A DNA stretch of 64,000 nucleotides. It comes from Nonomuraea sp. SYSU D8015 (GTDB lineage: Bacteria; Actinomycetota; Actinomycetes; Streptosporangiales; Streptosporangiaceae). Positions 32,885-40,855 of the stretch are shown piece after piece. The translations under genes were made by a program, and so were the position numbers. Location of the stretch: assembly GCF_008065375.1 (NCBI RefSeq), contig NZ_VJYI01000025.1, forward strand, positions 1-64,000. The letters are read 5' to 3'. Position 1 is the stretch's first letter; each line of letters starts with the position of its first letter. The notes below the pieces were generated by a model. The model did not search any database and was not told the DNA's origin. It saw only the letters and a program-made list of their open reading frames with translations.

Positions 32885-33189
32885 CACCCCATCTCCGGGA
32901 ATGCGCTGCCGATACGGCTCCACGAGCCGGCCCCCGCTGGCATCAAGATGCGGCGTCCTTTCGTCACGGTGCGATGTGTGCCCTGCATGCGACGTTATCG
33001 AGGCCCGGTCGAACCGTTCTTGAACGCCCGCCGCATGATCCGGGCCGAGCTCAAGGCGAGCGGTAACCGCAGCTCAAGGCCGGTCTCCATGGTCCACGGC
33101 AAGGCGTCGGCGACCGCGTACGGCAGCATCCGACCGCCGCAACCTGCCGCTTCGCTTCCGCCGCCGGCACGCCCGGAAGGGTCGCGGGC
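32885..33189. other. Gap with a possible 44-codon ORF
   Basis: About 300 bases between two minus-strand genes. On the minus strand an open stretch from an ATG at 33129 to a TAA at 32995 reads MLPYAVADALPWTMETGLEL and continues to RRAFKNGSTGPR. It has no ribosome site and no family I recognise. Nothing else is supported. Confidence 0.4.
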
Positions 33190-33495
33190 TCAGACGAACG
33201 CCCGGCGGGTGATGACACCGTGGCCGATCCGCCGGTGACTCGTCCACAACTCGAAGCCGACGCCGGTGGCCAGGTAGTCGGGTGCGGCTTCGTCGGAGAT
33301 GCTGATGCTCACCTCCCGGGAGTGTTCCTCGGGGCGGAAGGGCTCGTTGTCCGCTGTGGCGACCAGGGCATGGAACTGCCGCTCTCTCTCGTCGGGCACG
33401 CGTATCACCCCGGTGCGGATCGTCTCCGACGTGCCAGTGGCGGGATACGCCGACGGGTCAAGGGTGAGAAGGGCGCGGAACAAGATCGGTTTCAT
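33190..33495 (-). CDS. Small conserved protein with EF-Tu domain-like C-terminus
   Basis: 101 residues. It reads MKPILFRALLTLDPSAYPA, then VSISISDEAAPDYLATGVGF and ELWTSHRRIGHGVITRRAFV. The last part resembles the beta-barrel end of EF-Tu domain 3 (FELW...G.GVI). Small stand-alone actinobacterial proteins of this kind are known but uncharacterised. GAGGAG lies close before the ATG. Its function is unknown. Confidence 0.75.
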   Translation of the reverse strand: MKPILFRALLTLDPSAYPATGTSETIRTGVIRVPDERERQFHALVATADNEPFRPEEHSREVSISISDEAAPDYLATGVGFELWTSHRRIGHGVITRRAFV

Positions 33496-33621
33496 GGTTT
33501 CTCCTCGCGTGACAGCCGATCGGCAACGACCCTCCCGACACGGACTCGTCCAAGGAGAATTTCCCCAGCGAGCTGGATAAACGTCCTTCGGCTCATGAGC
33601 ACCAACCCTGCCGGCGAGGCA

Positions 33622-34398
33622 CTATGGGCGGCGGGCCTCCAGAGCGGCAAGATCCCGTTCGGCGTAGAGCCGGTGTTCCCATTCCTCGCCGAGAATGCAC
33701 AGCAGGCACTCACGCACCGGGAAACTGCGCGACGGCGGCCATCCCGGCCCCTCGACCGGTTCGGTGTGGGCGTCCAGCGACTCGTCGGTGAGGCCGTCGA
33801 CGACCTCCCGCACGGTGGACATCCGGTCACGACGGAGCTCGAGCACCGTGTCCAGCGACGGTCGTGCGCTGCGGTCGCGGGGTATCCCCGGGATGTCCGG
33901 CATCTCGTCCCACGGCAGGTCCAGCGGATGCCACGGAGCCGGATCTCCGAGAACGGCCCTCCTGACCCAGGCGTCGGTGGCGAACACGAGGTGACGCAGG
34001 GTTTCGATGAAGGACCACTCGCCGCCGACGGACTCGTGCAGCAGCGCGGGATCCAGGCGGCGGGCCCGCTGGACGGTGCCGTCCCAGAGCCGCTCGACGG
34101 TGTCCCAGGCCTCCCGGAAGCCGGCGGGCGTGGCCGGGCGCATCTTGGGCCGGTCGGGGTGTCGCCGGTCGAGCTCGGCGTCGATGAGCGGCCCGACGTC
34201 GACACCGTTGATCGTCAGGTGGACGATCTCGCCGTAGATGTCGACGTCGACCAGCTCGACTCCGCGCATCACGACACCGCTCATCCGCATGCCGCGGAAG
34301 TCGGCACCGGACAGGTCGCCGGCGAAGAACTTCGCGCCGCTGAGGTCGACGCGTTCGAACCGCGAACCCTTGAGGTCATCACCGATGAAATCAGCCAT
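33622..34398 (-). CDS. Pentapeptide-repeat and DinB-fold fusion protein
   Basis: 258 residues. Residues 11-54 form a run of pentapeptide repeats (GSRFERVDLSGAKFFAGDLS, GADFRGMRMSG). Residues about 90-250 are a DinB-like four-helix bundle (WSFIETLRHLVFATDAWVRR, EEWEHRLYAERDL) with His residues in the usual metal-site positions. DinB-fold proteins include thiol-dependent S-transferases and many unknowns. The pentapeptide piece suggests an added protein-binding face. It is a single gene between the EF-Tu-like and MarR genes. Confidence 0.85.
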   Translation of the reverse strand: MADFIGDDLKGSRFERVDLSGAKFFAGDLSGADFRGMRMSGVVMRGVELVDVDIYGEIVHLTINGVDVGPLIDAELDRRHPDRPKMRPATPAGFREAWDTVERLWDGTVQRARRLDPALLHESVGGEWSFIETLRHLVFATDAWVRRAVLGDPAPWHPLDLPWDEMPDIPGIPRDRSARPSLDTVLELRRDRMSTVREVVDGLTDESLDAHTEPVEGPGWPPSRSFPVRECLLCILGEEWEHRLYAERDLAALEARRP

Positions 34399-34445
34399 GC
34401 CGGGACAGTAACGTCACGGTCCGTCAGTCCGTCCACCCTTCGGCC

Positions 34446-34961
34446 TCATGACGGGTGTGTTCCGGTCTCGGTGGCCAGGCGGCGCAGGTATGCCGCCAGT
34501 CGGGTGGCGTCCTGGGCGTCCCAGGTGGCCGTGAGGCGGGCGAAGACCTCTTCCTGAAAGGCGTGGGCGCCGGTCAGGATCTCCGCGCCGGCCGGGGTGA
34601 TGGAGAGAGTCGCCCGTCTGCCGTCCTGCTCGGACGAGGCCCGGGTGACGTAGCCGTGCTTGACCGCCTCGCCGATCATCCGGCTGGCGCCGGATCTGTC
34701 GAGCCCGAGCTCGTGGGCGACGTCGGTGACCGACACCTCGCCGAGCCTCGATGAGGCGGCGTCGATCGCCTCCAGCACCAGGATGTCCTGTACGCGGCTC
34801 ATGTCCCCGGTGACCTCGCCGGCGGCGGCCATCACCCAGCGGCGTGACCAGAAGCGCACCAGCCGGAACAAGGCCGTTCCCGCCCCCGCGAGGTGCGCCC
34901 GGGACGGATCCTGCTCCGAAGCGGAGACGGGTTCGTGCCGGTCGTGCGGTTCTTCGATCAT
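34446..34961 (-). CDS. MarR family transcriptional regulator
   Basis: 171 residues. The winged helix includes VSVTDVAHELGLDRSGASRM (recognition helix) and YVTRASSEQDGRRATLSITP (wing). It is divergent from a DHA2 MFS exporter across two strong palindromes, the classic layout of a repressor that controls its own gene and a drug pump and is released by the pump's substrate. The ATG at 34961 follows GGAG by 9 bases. Confidence 0.9.
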   Translation of the reverse strand: MIEEPHDRHEPVSASEQDPSRAHLAGAGTALFRLVRFWSRRWVMAAAGEVTGDMSRVQDILVLEAIDAASSRLGEVSVTDVAHELGLDRSGASRMIGEAVKHGYVTRASSEQDGRRATLSITPAGAEILTGAHAFQEEVFARLTATWDAQDATRLAAYLRRLATETGTHPS

Positions 34962-34977
34962 GAGCTGCGACTCCAAA

Positions 34978-35024
34978 CTTGCGTGCATTTCGCAAGCATC
35001 TTAACGTGTGCGATATGCACACGT
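34978..35024. promoter_or_regulatory. Two MarR operator palindromes
   Basis: CTTGCG-N7-CGCAAG at 34978-34996, and a second repeat at 35004-35024 with perfect 8-bp arms (ACGTGTGC and complement) around GATAT. Both lie between the divergent MarR and MFS genes, as expected for autoregulation and pump control. Confidence 0.75.
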
Positions 35025-35044
35025 CTACGCCGGCGGAGCCCGCC

Positions 35045-36418
35045 ATGTCCTCCCGCGCCATCGGCCAGGCCTTCGCCGCCCTGCTCCTGGGCATGCTCAT
35101 GGCCCAGCTCGACACCACCGTCGTCGTCGCCGCCCTGCCCAGCGTCGCCACGGGGATGGCGGCCGGCGGCGCCATCGCCGGCGTCACCGCCGCCTACCTG
35201 CTCACCGTCACCGTTTCCACCCCCGTATCCGGCACACTCGGCGACCTGCTGGGCCGCCGGACGGTGTTCAACGCCGCCCTGGCCGTCTTCGCCGCCGGAT
35301 CGCTCGCCTGCGCTCTCGCGCCGTCGATGCCCGCGCTCGTCGCGGCGCGAGCCGTTCAGGGCGTCGGCGGTGGCGGCCTGGTCGTCACCGCCATCAGCGC
35401 CCTGGCGCAGATGTTCACCCGCGAAGAGCTGATCAGGCGGCAAGGGCATCTCACCGGTGTCTTCGCGCTGTCCGCGCTGGCCGGACCGCCCCTGGGCGGC
35501 CTGCTGGCCGCCGGCCCGGGCTGGCGCTGGATCTTCCTGGTCAATCTGCCCCTGTGCGCCATTGCCGCGTTGCTCGCTCAGCGCGGTCTGCCCCGCGGGC
35601 CGAAACCGCGCGCCCGCGCCTCCTTTGACATCCGCGGCGCCCTGCTCATCACCGTCGTGGGCGGCGGCGTGGTGGCCCTCGGCGCCGTAGGGCCCCTGGC
35701 CCGCGACCTCCCCGCCACGGCAGCCGTGCTCGCGGTCACCGCCGCCGGCACCTGGCTGTTCATCCGCGTCGCGCGGCGTGCCACCGCACCGCTGATCCCG
35801 CTGTCGCTGTTCCAGGACCGCGCGGTGGCCCGGAGCGTCATCTCCACCGGCTTGAGCGGCATCGCCCTGTTCGGTACGTTCACGTTCATCCCGCTGGCCG
35901 TCCAGCAGGGAACCGGCGCCGGCAGCGGCCAGACGGGCGTGCTCCTGCTGGCGCTGACCGGGGGCCAGTTGGCCGCCACCACCGCCTTCTCCGTCCTGGC
36001 CCGCCGTTTTCCCGGCCTGCCCCGCTGGGGCCGCCTGGCACTCGTGATGGGCATCGCCGGCATGACCGCCCTGGCCTGCCTGCCCGCTCTCCACGACCTT
36101 CCCCGCGCGGGCAGCGTCGCGGTGGCCATCGCCGGCATGGCCTTGGCAGGTGCCGCTCTGGGACTGTCCATGCAGGCCTACACGCTCATCGCCCAGGGGC
36201 GCGCCCGACCCGACCAGATCGGCGCCACCATGGGCACACTCACCTTCGCCCGCCAGCTCGGCGGTTCGTTCGGCACCGCGGCGTTCGGGTGGGTCCTCCT
36301 CAGCGCGGCCGACCCACGCGGCGGCGTGACCGTCGCCCTGGCCACGGCCGCCGCCTGCCTCGCGGCGGCGTTCGTCGTGGCACCACGCACCAAGGACGAC
36401 CCGGGCGTACAAACCTGA
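35045..36418 (+). CDS. MFS exporter, DHA2 family, MarR-controlled
   Basis: 457 residues with about 14 membrane helices. The first helix has LDTTVVVAALPSV, loop 2-3 has the motif-A stretch GDLLGRRTVF, and helix 4 has AVQGVGGGGL. This is the multidrug-export class. I prefer the ATG at 35045 (GGCGGAG 7 bases upstream) over an ATG at 35015 inside the operator. It is divergent from, and probably repressed by, the MarR gene. Confidence 0.9.
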   Translation: MSSRAIGQAFAALLLGMLMAQLDTTVVVAALPSVATGMAAGGAIAGVTAAYLLTVTVSTPVSGTLGDLLGRRTVFNAALAVFAAGSLACALAPSMPALVAARAVQGVGGGGLVVTAISALAQMFTREELIRRQGHLTGVFALSALAGPPLGGLLAAGPGWRWIFLVNLPLCAIAALLAQRGLPRGPKPRARASFDIRGALLITVVGGGVVALGAVGPLARDLPATAAVLAVTAAGTWLFIRVARRATAPLIPLSLFQDRAVARSVISTGLSGIALFGTFTFIPLAVQQGTGAGSGQTGVLLLALTGGQLAATTAFSVLARRFPGLPRWGRLALVMGIAGMTALACLPALHDLPRAGSVAVAIAGMALAGAALGLSMQAYTLIAQGRARPDQIGATMGTLTFARQLGGSFGTAAFGWVLLSAADPRGGVTVALATAAACLAAAFVVAPRTKDDPGVQT

Positions 36419-36450
36419 CCGACGGACGTCCCCGCTCGACGCACCGCTGG

Positions 36451-36479
36451 CGCACGTCAACGTCGGGCGCCGACGTGCG
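36451..36479. terminator. Hairpin between convergent MFS and racemase genes
   Basis: CGCACGTC (36451-36458) pairs with GACGTGCG (36472-36479) over a 13-base loop. It lies between two convergent stops (36418 and 36531) and could end both transcripts. Confidence 0.45.
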
Positions 36480-36530
36480 GGGCACGGCGGGGAGCGGTGC
36501 GGCACGAGCTGAGCACGGCCGTGTCGCCGG

Positions 36531-37232
36531 CTACGACCGGACGGGGCGCAGAGCCAGCTCGACGGCCGTCTCGACGTGGATGCGGGTGGAGTCGAACACC
36601 GGGACCGGACTGTCCTCCTGGCCGACCAGCAGGGTGATCTCGGTGCATCCGAGGATCACCCCCTGAGCGCCCCGCCCCGCGAGCCCGGCGATGACCCGCC
36701 GGTACTCCTCCCGTGAGGAGCTCTCGATCCGGTTCCTGGTGAGCTCCTGGTAGATCACGTCGTGGACGAGCGTACGGTCCGGTTCTTCCGGCACCACGAC
36801 CTCCACGCCGTGCCGGCGCATGCGCGAGCGGTAGAAGTCCATCTCCATCGTGAACCGGGTGGCCAGCAGGCCCACCGTGGTGAGCCCCGCGGCGGCGACG
36901 CGCCGCGCCGTGGCGTCGACGAGATGCACGAACGGCACACCGATCGCCGCCTCGATCGCGTCGGCCACCCGGTGCATGGTGTTGGTGCACAGCAGCACCA
37001 TGTCGGCACCCGCTCGTTCCAGGGTCGTGGCAGCCTCGGCGAGGAGCCGGCCGGCCTCGTGCCACTCCCCCGCACGCTGCATGGCCTCGATCTCGGCGAA
37101 GTCGACGGTCAGCAGGACGCTCCTGGCGCAGTGGTGCCCGCCCAGGCGCCGCCGCGTCTCCTCGTTCAGCAGCCGGTAGTACTCGGCGGAGGATTCCCAG
37201 CTCATGCCGCCGAGCAGTCCGATGGTTCGCAT
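36531..37232 (-). CDS. Aspartate/glutamate racemase family protein
   Basis: 233 residues of the two-cysteine Asp/Glu racemase superfamily (YgeA-like). The catalytic pair is Cys82 (LLCTNTMH) and Cys196 (LGCTEITLL), and it begins with the typical RTIGLLGGMSWESS. It would racemise an amino acid such as aspartate or glutamate without a cofactor. It is divergent from a LysR regulator that probably controls it. I use the second ATG (37232), 5 bases from GGAGG. Confidence 0.92.
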   Translation of the reverse strand: MRTIGLLGGMSWESSAEYYRLLNEETRRRLGGHHCARSVLLTVDFAEIEAMQRAGEWHEAGRLLAEAATTLERAGADMVLLCTNTMHRVADAIEAAIGVPFVHLVDATARRVAAAGLTTVGLLATRFTMEMDFYRSRMRRHGVEVVVPEEPDRTLVHDVIYQELTRNRIESSSREEYRRVIAGLAGRGAQGVILGCTEITLLVGQEDSPVPVFDSTRIHVETAVELALRPVRS

Positions 37233-37312
37233 CATGGCCTCCAGCGTGCCGGGGCGCCGGGCTCATAGGTAGGCCTGGCCTTCTTGGCCGACCCCCAAGC
37301 AATACTTATGGC

Positions 37313-38221
37313 ATGGACGTGCAGCGGTTGCTGATCTTCCGTGAGATCGCCCGTACCGGATCGATCGCGAGCGCCGCAAGGTCGCTCGGCTGGACGCAGC
37401 CGGCGGTCAGCCAGCACCTGCGCCACCTCGAGCGCCAGGCGGGCACCCCTCTCGTGCTGCGCCGGCCACGCGGTGTCCAGCTCACGGAGGCGGGACGCGC
37501 GCTGCTGCGGCACGCCGACGCCATCGCCACCCGCGTGGAGGCCGCGACCGCGGACCTGGACGCGCTGGTCCAGTTGCGTGCGGGCACCGTACGGCTGGCC
37601 GCATTCCCCTCGGCGGGTGCCACCCTCGTCCCCGCCGCGATGAGCCTGCTCGCCCGCCGTCACCCCGGTCTCGACGTACGGCTGCGCGAGGCCGAGCCCC
37701 CGCAAGCCCTCGGCCTGCTCGCCGCCGGGGACGTGGACGTGGCCGTGACGTTCGCCCACGCCGGCGAGGAGCCGCCCGGCACCGGGGAGCTGGCGCGGGT
37801 GCCGATCGGCGGGGATCCGCTGCGGCTCGTTCTGCCCTCCTCCCACCCGTCCGCGCACCCCTCGGACACGCCGCTGGACCTGCGGGCGCTGGCGCACGAG
37901 AAATGGGTCGGAGGGTGCGAACGGTGCACGGCCCACCTGCGCCAGGCATGCGAGGCCGCCGGGTTCGCACCGGACATCCGCCACGGGACGGACGACTACG
38001 TGCTGACCCAGGCGCTCATCGCTCGCGGACTGGCCGTGGGCCTGCTCCCGCAGCTCGCCTTGGACGCGGCCCGCGACCCGGGCGTCGCCGTCCGCCCGGC
38101 CACGGGGATACGGCCCAGAGCGCTGTACGTCCTCCACCATCGGGAGGCCGACCAGATCCCCGCCGTCCGCAGCGCCCTACGAGCCCTCCAGGACACCGCC
38201 GCCGGCCGCGTCCCGTTCTGA
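37313..38221 (+). CDS. LysR family transcriptional regulator
   Basis: 302 residues. The N-terminal winged helix reads RLLIFREIARTGSIASAARS then LGWTQPAVSQHLRHLE. The effector domain begins near residue 90 (GTVRLAAFPSAGATLVPAA). It is divergent from the racemase gene 80 bases away, the usual target arrangement. No clear ribosome site precedes the ATG, so it may be leaderless. Confidence 0.92.
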   Translation: MDVQRLLIFREIARTGSIASAARSLGWTQPAVSQHLRHLERQAGTPLVLRRPRGVQLTEAGRALLRHADAIATRVEAATADLDALVQLRAGTVRLAAFPSAGATLVPAAMSLLARRHPGLDVRLREAEPPQALGLLAAGDVDVAVTFAHAGEEPPGTGELARVPIGGDPLRLVLPSSHPSAHPSDTPLDLRALAHEKWVGGCERCTAHLRQACEAAGFAPDIRHGTDDYVLTQALIARGLAVGLLPQLALDAARDPGVAVRPATGIRPRALYVLHHREADQIPAVRSALRALQDTAAGRVPF

Positions 38222-38288
38222 CCTCTGCCATCACGCCCCGGCGGCCGGGAAGGATTCCACCGCCGCAGGCCTGAGCCCGGCGGCGTTC

Positions 38289-38933
38289 TCATCGCAGGAT
38301 CGTCTCGGCGAGGGTCGTGTGGGCCCAGCGTTCCCACCGGTCGGGAGTCCATCCGCGGACGTCGGTGAGCAGCAGGTACACCTCGAAGCTGATCAGGGTG
38401 AAGATGATGTCGGCCGCCTCCTCGACGGTCAGCTCCGGGCGCAGGGCCTGCTTTTCGGCCAGTTGCCGGGCGAGGACCTGGTGGGCGAGGAAGCGCTGCT
38501 GCTGGTTGGTCTCGTACTGGGCGGCCATCGCGGGGTCGGCGCCCGCGGCGTCGCGGACGATCTTCATGATCGGGGCCACGCGGGCGAAGACGGCGCGGCT
38601 GTTGGACAGCCAGATCGCCAGGGCCTCGCGGCCGCCGGGCTCCTCGCGTACCTGCCTCACCCAGGGGCGCTCCAGCATCGGTATCGGCTCGTCGTCGCCG
38701 ACGGACTGCACGTCGATGATCTCATTGAGGACCGTGGCCTTGTTGCCGAAGTGGAAGTACACCGTCTGCACCGCGACGCCGGCCGCAGCGGCGATCTGAT
38801 CCAGAGTGGTCGAGGCGTACCCCTGCCGCAGAAACAGCTCCAGCGCGGCGTCGAGGATCCGTCGCCGGGTGGCGCGCGCCTGGGCGGCCCGGCGGGTGCC
38901 GCCTCCGGTTGTGGTCTTGACACGATCACTCAT
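38289..38933 (-). CDS. TetR family transcriptional regulator
   Basis: 214 residues. The HTH is TTLDQIAAAAGVAVQTVYFH followed by FGNKATVLNEI. The C-terminal ligand domain is divergent, as usual. It is divergent from a VOC/cupin operon across two palindromes, one of them 22 bp and perfect. It therefore probably represses itself and those genes until a small ligand binds. Confidence 0.92.
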   Translation of the reverse strand: MSDRVKTTTGGGTRRAAQARATRRRILDAALELFLRQGYASTTLDQIAAAAGVAVQTVYFHFGNKATVLNEIIDVQSVGDDEPIPMLERPWVRQVREEPGGREALAIWLSNSRAVFARVAPIMKIVRDAAGADPAMAAQYETNQQQRFLAHQVLARQLAEKQALRPELTVEEAADIIFTLISFEVYLLLTDVRGWTPDRWERWAHTTLAETILR

Positions 38934-38936
38934 TCG

Positions 38937-38980
38937 CTAGAGCCTACTCTAGGGAAGGTCACTAGAGTCGACTCTAGTGA
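38937..38980. promoter_or_regulatory. TetR operators: 22-bp perfect palindrome plus a smaller site
   Basis: A perfect 22-bp palindrome occupies 38959-38980 (half TCACTAGAGTC). A second site, CTAGAG-CCTA-CTCTAG, lies at 38937-38952 just before the TetR start. Both share the CTAGAG half and are probably bound by the same protein. Confidence 0.85.
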
Positions 38981-38998
38981 GATGCTCTGGAGGTAGTC

Positions 38999-39409
38999 AT
39001 GGATCCCGCCCTCAGCGGCTTTCACCACGTCAAACTCCCGGTCACCGACGTCGGACGCAGCCGCGCCTGGTACCAGCGCGTGCTGGGCCTGCGCACCTTC
39101 ATCGAGTTCGTCGAAGAAGGCACGCTCATGGGGGTCGCTCTACGGGACGCGGACGACACCCTCGACGTGGCCCTGCGCCACGATCCGGTACGGGCCGCCG
39201 CACTGGCCGGATTCGACCCGATGGCCTTATGCGTGCCCACCCGCGAGGCCCTGAAGGCCTGGCAGCAGCGACTGGAGGATCTGGGCGAGCCCCACGGCGG
39301 CATCGTCACCGGGCACGTCGGCCAGGTGCTCGTCGGCCTGCACGACCCCGACGGCATCGAGATCCGCTTCTACCAGCCCACGCAGAGCACGCCCGAGGAG
39401 ACCCGATGA
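38999..39409 (+). CDS. VOC family (glyoxalase-like) protein
   Basis: 136 residues, one VOC module. It starts GFHHVKLPVTDVGRSRAWYQ (the metal-ligand His region) and ends LHDPDGIEIRFYQP with the closing Glu. The family includes glyoxalases, dioxygenases and resistance proteins. GGAGG lies 5 bases before the ATG. Its stop overlaps the start of the cupin gene as ATGA, and it lies directly behind the TetR operator. Confidence 0.88.
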   Translation: MDPALSGFHHVKLPVTDVGRSRAWYQRVLGLRTFIEFVEEGTLMGVALRDADDTLDVALRHDPVRAAALAGFDPMALCVPTREALKAWQQRLEDLGEPHGGIVTGHVGQVLVGLHDPDGIEIRFYQPTQSTPEETR

Positions 39410-39888
39410 GCTTCGACCCCACCGGCTACCTGCTCACTCCCGCCGACGGCCCGCACCTGTGGTTCCTGGACACCCGGATGAGCGTCAAGGCCGGCGCCGA
39501 CCAGACCGGCGGCGCCTTCACCCTCATCGAATGGTCGGCACCCGTCGGCTTCGGACCGCCCATGCACATCCACGGCCGCGAGGACGAGGCGTTCTACATC
39601 CTCGACGGAAAGATCGACATCAACTGCGGCGACCACCGCTGGACCGCCGGACCGGGCGACTTCGCGTTCCTGCCCCGCGACATCCCGCACGCCTTCGTCG
39701 TCACCGAAGGACCGGTACGCGGCCTGCAGATCACCACCCCGTCCGGATTCGAGCAGTTCATCGCCGAGCTCGGCCGCCCCGCCGAGCGCCCCGGCCTGCC
39801 GGACCCGACCCCGCCCGACATCCCGCGCCTGATCGAGACGGGCCGGCGGTACGGCCACGAGATCCTCGGCCCGCCCGCCACCGCTTGA
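39406..39888 (+). CDS. Cupin domain protein (quercetin dioxygenase-like)
   Basis: 160 residues. The cupin metal motif reads PPMHIHGREDEAFYILDG with two His and a Glu. The second motif includes FLPRDIPHAF with the third His. It is coupled to the VOC gene by a 4-base overlap and is under the same TetR promoter. Substrate and reaction cannot be fixed from sequence. The gap after it (39889-40181) shows no gene. Confidence 0.88.
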   Translation: MSFDPTGYLLTPADGPHLWFLDTRMSVKAGADQTGGAFTLIEWSAPVGFGPPMHIHGREDEAFYILDGKIDINCGDHRWTAGPGDFAFLPRDIPHAFVVTEGPVRGLQITTPSGFEQFIAELGRPAERPGLPDPTPPDIPRLIETGRRYGHEILGPPATA

Positions 39889-40181
39889 CGGCCACCTGCC
39901 CAACGACACCGGACGCCGGGATCGTCGTGGCGCCGGTCCCGGGCACGTGACGCAGCCGGACCGGAACGGTCGACGATCCAGGCCGTGCCTTGTCCCATCT
40001 CGAGCCATTTCCTGACCCACCCCCACCGCCTGATGGACGACCGCCTGCCGACATTTGAATCTGCGCCTCCTGGACGGAGGCGGCCGGGAGCCCGAGTGTG
40101 GAAGGGACGCCCCCCATGCCACAACAGCAGCCCGGTGGCCGATGCGGGCCACCGGCATCGGAGGGGGAGGAGCCGAAGGCC

Positions 40182-40628
40182 GTGGACATGAAGCTCGAGG
40201 TCGTGGTGGTGCCGGTCGCCGACGTGGACCGGGCCAAGGACTTCTACAAGGCGCTCGGATGGCGGGAGGACATCGACTTCGCCGCCGGTGACGGCTTCCG
40301 GGTGGTGCAGGTGACTCCGCCCGGCTCAGGGTGCTCGGTCATCTTCGGCAGCGAGATCACCTCGGCCGCGCCGGGCTCGATGCAGGGCCTGTACCTGATC
40401 GTCGACGACATCGAGGCGGCGCGGTCAGAGCTCATCGACCGCGGGGCCGACGTCGGCGAGGTGTTCCATGACGAGGGCGGGGTGTGGCACCACGCCGGGA
40501 CCGAGGGGCGGGTGCCCGGCCCGGCTCCGGACCGCAAGAGCTACGGCTCTTTCGCCGCGTTCAACGACCCCGACGGCAACACCTGGATCCTCCAGGAGGT
40601 CACCACCCGCCTCCCGGGACGGGTGTGA
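40182..40628 (+). CDS. VOC family protein
   Basis: 148 residues, a second VOC module: VVVVPVADVDRAKDFYKALG, VTPPGSGCSVIFG, and the ending FNDPDGNTWILQEVTTRLPG. I chose the GTG at 40182 (GGAGGAG about 9 bases upstream), because the family begins near it. A longer frame back to 40098 has no support. A small conserved-looking gene follows closely. Confidence 0.82.
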   Translation: MDMKLEVVVVPVADVDRAKDFYKALGWREDIDFAAGDGFRVVQVTPPGSGCSVIFGSEITSAAPGSMQGLYLIVDDIEAARSELIDRGADVGEVFHDEGGVWHHAGTEGRVPGPAPDRKSYGSFAAFNDPDGNTWILQEVTTRLPGRV

Positions 40629-40663
40629 GCCCGGATGACCGTCCTCGCGGCAGGAGTACCGTG

Positions 40664-40849
40664 ATGAACCTGACCTACGACTCCGTGGCCGACCTGGCCG
40701 AGGCCCTGCGCCGCGCGGAGGCCGCGCACGGCCGGTACGAGCAGGAGATCGGCCACCCCGACCCCGACTGGCCGGACTGGTACGCGCAGTACTTGGCGCG
40801 TGAGCAGGCCGGGGACGCCGGTCCGGAGCGCCCGGCAGCGAGCGGCTGA
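40664..40849 (+). CDS. Small conserved acidic protein next to VOC gene
   Basis: 61 residues: MNLTYDSVADLAEALRRAEA, then AHGRYEQEIGHPDPDWPDWY and AQYLAREQAG. The DWPDWYAQYL segment recurs in small actinobacterial proteins placed beside VOC genes (recall, not a search). AGGAG precedes the ATG. It probably forms an operon with the VOC gene 35 bases upstream. Confidence 0.75.
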   Translation: MNLTYDSVADLAEALRRAEAAHGRYEQEIGHPDPDWPDWYAQYLAREQAGDAGPERPAASG

Positions 40850-40855
40850 GGATCG

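Noticed and set aside
34961..34988. Upstream ATG (MHASLESQ) as start of the MarR regulator
   Set aside because: It lies beside the operator and lacks a ribosome site; GGAG fits the ATG at 34961.
35015..35045. ATG at 35015 as start of the MarR-controlled MFS exporter
   Set aside because: It sits inside the second palindrome; GGCGGAG is spaced for the ATG at 35045.
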